Of a stretch of 64,000 bases of DNA, positions 61,339-64,000 are shown piece by piece (the stretch's first letter is position 1; each line of letters begins with the position of its first letter). Both the position numbers and the translations under genes were made by a program. The notes under the pieces were generated by a model. That model was not told the DNA's origin and did no database searches. It was given only the letters and a program-made list of their open reading frames with translations. The stretch is taken from contig NC_091940.1 of NCBI RefSeq assembly GCF_041260155.1, forward strand, positions 33,243,341 to 33,307,340, written 5' to 3'. The DNA is from Ptychodera flava. Lineage: Eukaryota; Hemichordata; Enteropneusta; Ptychoderidae.

Positions 61339-62503
61339 AGGGGTGGACCATTTGATATCCTGGGGGGGGGCTTGGAAGATTTTGGGGGAAAAAAAGATGC
61401 CAGGTGGAGTTGCTCGAAAAAAAATCTGGCTTTAAGTGGCTGATGGAAAAACAATTATGGACCATTGCGACTCGGGAAAAAAATCTTGGCAATTGTTCGA
61501 TGCACACTGCAGCATCAATAAAAATCAAGCAGTAGCTCTGGAGTTTTATAAAGCATAAACCATTTCAAGCTTGAGGAACAATAACTTAGAATTTATTAAA
61601 CGAGGAACTGAAATAAATACACAAACAAAAACACTGAAAAATTGTCAAAAGTTACAGCTACTATCACTGTAGCTTTCAGCAACTGAAAACAAGAACTCGT
61701 CTGAAGTGGTCTCATTGAGGAAGATTTTCACACTATTTCAGACGGCTTTTCTCTCAGCCATCCCCTTATATTCTAAATCACTGAATATGAACAATTGTAC
61801 AGTATACATGACCTTCTGATTAGAGGAAGTATGCTGAAATTGAAATTGCTCACCAGTGTTTTCCAGAAATGTGTAAATCTGAATGTATGGATTTTGTCAA
61901 AATACCACAAGAAGAGAGACAGCCTGCCATGAACTGGGTCAAGTGGCAGGTGGACTCAGTCAGTCAAGTGGACTGTTCAACTTGCTAATATCACTCAAAC
62001 CAGGACACTTGTCAGACAATGACATATTTTTTCAAGCACAAGTAAATGCCATAAATGTACATGATTTTACAAATATATGTAGGATACCATATCTCTTCTG
62101 ATGACACCAGTGATGTTCTCAGAAATGTTTTCACTGTAAGTTTGTTAATGCTTAATGTAGAACTCAGTAATCAGGTTGTTTGATTGTATTTTCAGTGTGT
62201 TACCCATGGTATAAATAAGATCTATAAACTGATATTTTTGTAAAGTGAATCAAAAATGTACATGTATTTACATATCTTTATTTAGTTTCTTGAATATCGT
62301 CTGTGTGCGATAGAACAGCATCTTGTTACTAGGTGTGAAAAACCAAGCAAACAAAAAATATATATCTCGAAGAAGGAAAGTGAAAAAAAAAAGTTGCCAG
62401 CATATGCCCTGTAGAAAAAAAATAATTCATGGTGAAAAAAAATAATGGCTCTCCACCAATCTTCCAAGCCCCCCCCCCCCAGGATATCAAATGGTCCACC
62501 CCT
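61339..62503. mobile_element. G-tract TIR element AGGGGTGGACCATTTGATATC
   Basis: An 1165-bp element. The left end is AGGGGTGGACCATTTGATAT then CCTGGGGGGGG and CTTGGAAGATT; the right end is the exact inverse through the same CTTGGAAGATT block with a longer C-run. Subterminal words such as GAAAAAAAATCTGGC repeat inside the left end. It is non-coding. A solo end of the same family is at 36757-36785. Confidence 0.85.
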
Positions 62504-62535
62504 AAGTTGATTTTTTCATCGTTTGCCTCATAGAC

Positions 62536-62684
62536 CACAGTCGTTTGGAGAGCTATTCAGCGCTGGGACTATTCGCCCCATAGACGAGTGTGCAGAAGCG
62601 AGAAATACCTGGTATTTCTCGCTTCTGCACACTCGTCTATGGGGCGAATAGACCCAGCGCTGAATAGCTCTCCAAACGACTGTG
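62536..62684. mobile_element. Near-perfect 149-bp palindrome
   Basis: Two 74-bp arms with a single central base (62610) and one clear mismatch. The left arm begins CACAGTCGTTTGGAGAGCTA and the right arm ends with its inverse. It lies 32 bp from the end of the preceding TIR element. It is a foldback MITE, or the DNA of a long hairpin RNA. Confidence 0.9.
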
Positions 62685-63653
62685 CATAGACTCATAAGTT
62701 ATGTACTTCAACAAAAGTACTGAAATGCAAGATATCAAAGTTGTAGTTTAATATTGTTGGCGTTAAATGTTTGGCCATATATCATGGGGATTTTGGATTT
62801 TATTTTATTTTTTGATCATATAATGGGAGGGGATTCTAAAAAGAATTAAGCTTAAGATTTCAGCTCCCCCTCCTCAGTATTTTTGTGAATGCAGCGCCTG
62901 AAAGTCGAAATCCATTCACGTTCATTGTCTAGGATCTAGACTACTTCTTTGTCCTTCCCTCGGAGTATGGACAAAATCCAAAAGCCGAAGTCGAGATCGC
63001 GGACAAAGAACATGCCATGGTCACCTTAGGGTCAAAGTTCAAGCGGTCACCTGACAATATAACTATCTGGCTGAATATATTTTTAAATTTGAGCAGAGCA
63101 GAACAGAAATCATGGTCGAGTTGAATACATTGTTAAAGTAAATCGTCCTGTCTCCCTTTAGCATGAAGCAATGAATTTTCTGGAAGTCAGATAAAAGAAG
63201 CTAAACATAGCGCTTATTTTTAACAGCCTAGGGGGCTCATTACCAATGCTGACCCTGTATGTTGACCGATCGAACGCGGAAGTGACTGCAACGCTGAACG
63301 GTACATGCTCCTTGATCGAAACTGACCCATATTTGCAGGTGCGTTATTTTCATTTAATGTTTTTCCATCGTTCGACCCTATATTTGATAAAACCTGTATA
63401 TTTATTTTGCCAATCTTCCTTCAGTACACACGTTTGTGGAATATGCCACGGATGTTTTATTCAAATTTCAAAGCAAGAACAACACATGTCTGCTGCTGCC
63501 ACTGACTGTATGTACTCTCTTAATTATCTGAATGTCAAATGTCTTTTGTCCATTTTCTGTACAGAAATTGCAGTTTTGGCCGACGCATAATTAGTTCCCA
63601 GCTTTGAAGTACTTTGCACTGGCCGCCTACCAACATCCCCTGCGAGATAGACC
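62685..63653. promoter_or_regulatory. 5' flank / probable promoter region of the CLPTM1L gene
   Basis: Sequence upstream of the 63654 start codon. Between 62950 and 63010 an inverted pair, TTCTTTGTCC...GGACAAAGAA, brackets about 45 bp. No core promoter element could be assigned. The open stretch at 63246-63590 has no family match. Confidence 0.35.
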
Positions 63654-63824
63654 ATGAAAATAACGTTCGGGAAAGTCGTCAATTATGGGTTAATTGCACT
63701 ATTTTTAGCATACATACTTCATTCTGTCGTCACCTTGTACGATTTATTCTATCCACCCCAGTGCACAAATAGCAATAAAAGAAAATGTATTGGACCGTAT
63801 CTGGCCAAAAATCCGAAACTAGAG
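63654..63824 (+). CDS. CLPTM1L: CLPTM1L-like protein, first coding exon (continues past window)
   Basis: 57 codons from ATG 63654 (context AGACCATGA) to a donor GAG|GTAAGT at 63824, phase 0. It encodes a short cytosolic tip (MKITFGKVVN), a hydrophobic segment (YGLIALFLAYILHSVV, residues about 11-26) and a luminal start with CIGPYLAKNPKLE. Human CLPTM1L has the matching arrangement (a single N-terminal membrane segment, YTRPC, then CIQPYLARRPKLQ). CLPTM1/CLPTM1L are ER multi-pass membrane proteins, and CLPTM1L has been reported as a lipid scramblase for glucosaminyl-phosphatidylinositol in GPI-anchor synthesis. The remaining exons lie to the right of the window. A (CT)n run starts just inside intron 1. 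Confidence 0.88.
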
Positions 63825-63840
63825 GTAAGTCTGTCCATCT

Positions 63841-63958
<118 letters not shown>

Positions 63959-64000
63959 ACGTACACATAGTAGTTTTGACAATATAATTATAGTGCGTTT

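Overview
This window looks like AT-rich nuclear DNA from an animal, most likely an invertebrate deuterostome (hemichordate/ambulacrarian or amphioxus-like). That placement is an inference: it rests on GT-AG genes with animal exon layouts, a canonical metazoan U2 snRNA, LINEs and a Penelope-like element, and many short inverted-repeat elements. I did not identify the species.

The backbone is a tandem array of three purine nucleoside phosphorylase (PNP) genes, all on the minus strand. PNP-A (13539-29463) and PNP-B (38941-48110) each have six coding exons with valid splice sites and keep nearly all known active-site residues. Their internal exon sizes (170, 104, 176 and 191 nt) are identical in all three copies. 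PNP-C (52825-56449) has intact exons 1-5, but the purine-binding Glu (human E201) is Gly and I find no terminal exon. It is a decayed or neofunctionalised paralog.

Other host genes are an intronless fatty-acid-binding-protein gene on the minus strand (3581-3982) with a decayed duplicate of its 5' part nearby (about 5045-5430); a full-length U2 snRNA gene on the minus strand (6636-6823); and the first coding exon of a CLPTM1L orthologue on the plus strand (63654-63824), which runs off the right edge.

The rest is mobile and repetitive DNA. There is an L1/Tx1-like LINE at the left edge (1-2091), a second LINE inside PNP-A intron 1 (21455-23135) and a third LINE at 33296-34518. Between PNP-A and PNP-B lies a nest at 30038-35002: diverged inverted arms made of a degenerate tandem array enclose a 34-bp-TIR element, which itself holds a Penelope-like fragment, a hammerhead-ribozyme core and a 210-bp satellite. 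Several MITE and foldback families occur as multiple copies, and three TIR families share an AGGG-start plus G-tract architecture. A dispersed repeat of about 345 bp occurs at least seven times.

The most interesting signal is a set of three dispersed hammerhead-ribozyme motifs (27202-27243, 53715-53756 and 58491-58532). Their cores are conserved, and stem I shows a compensatory base-pair change between copies.
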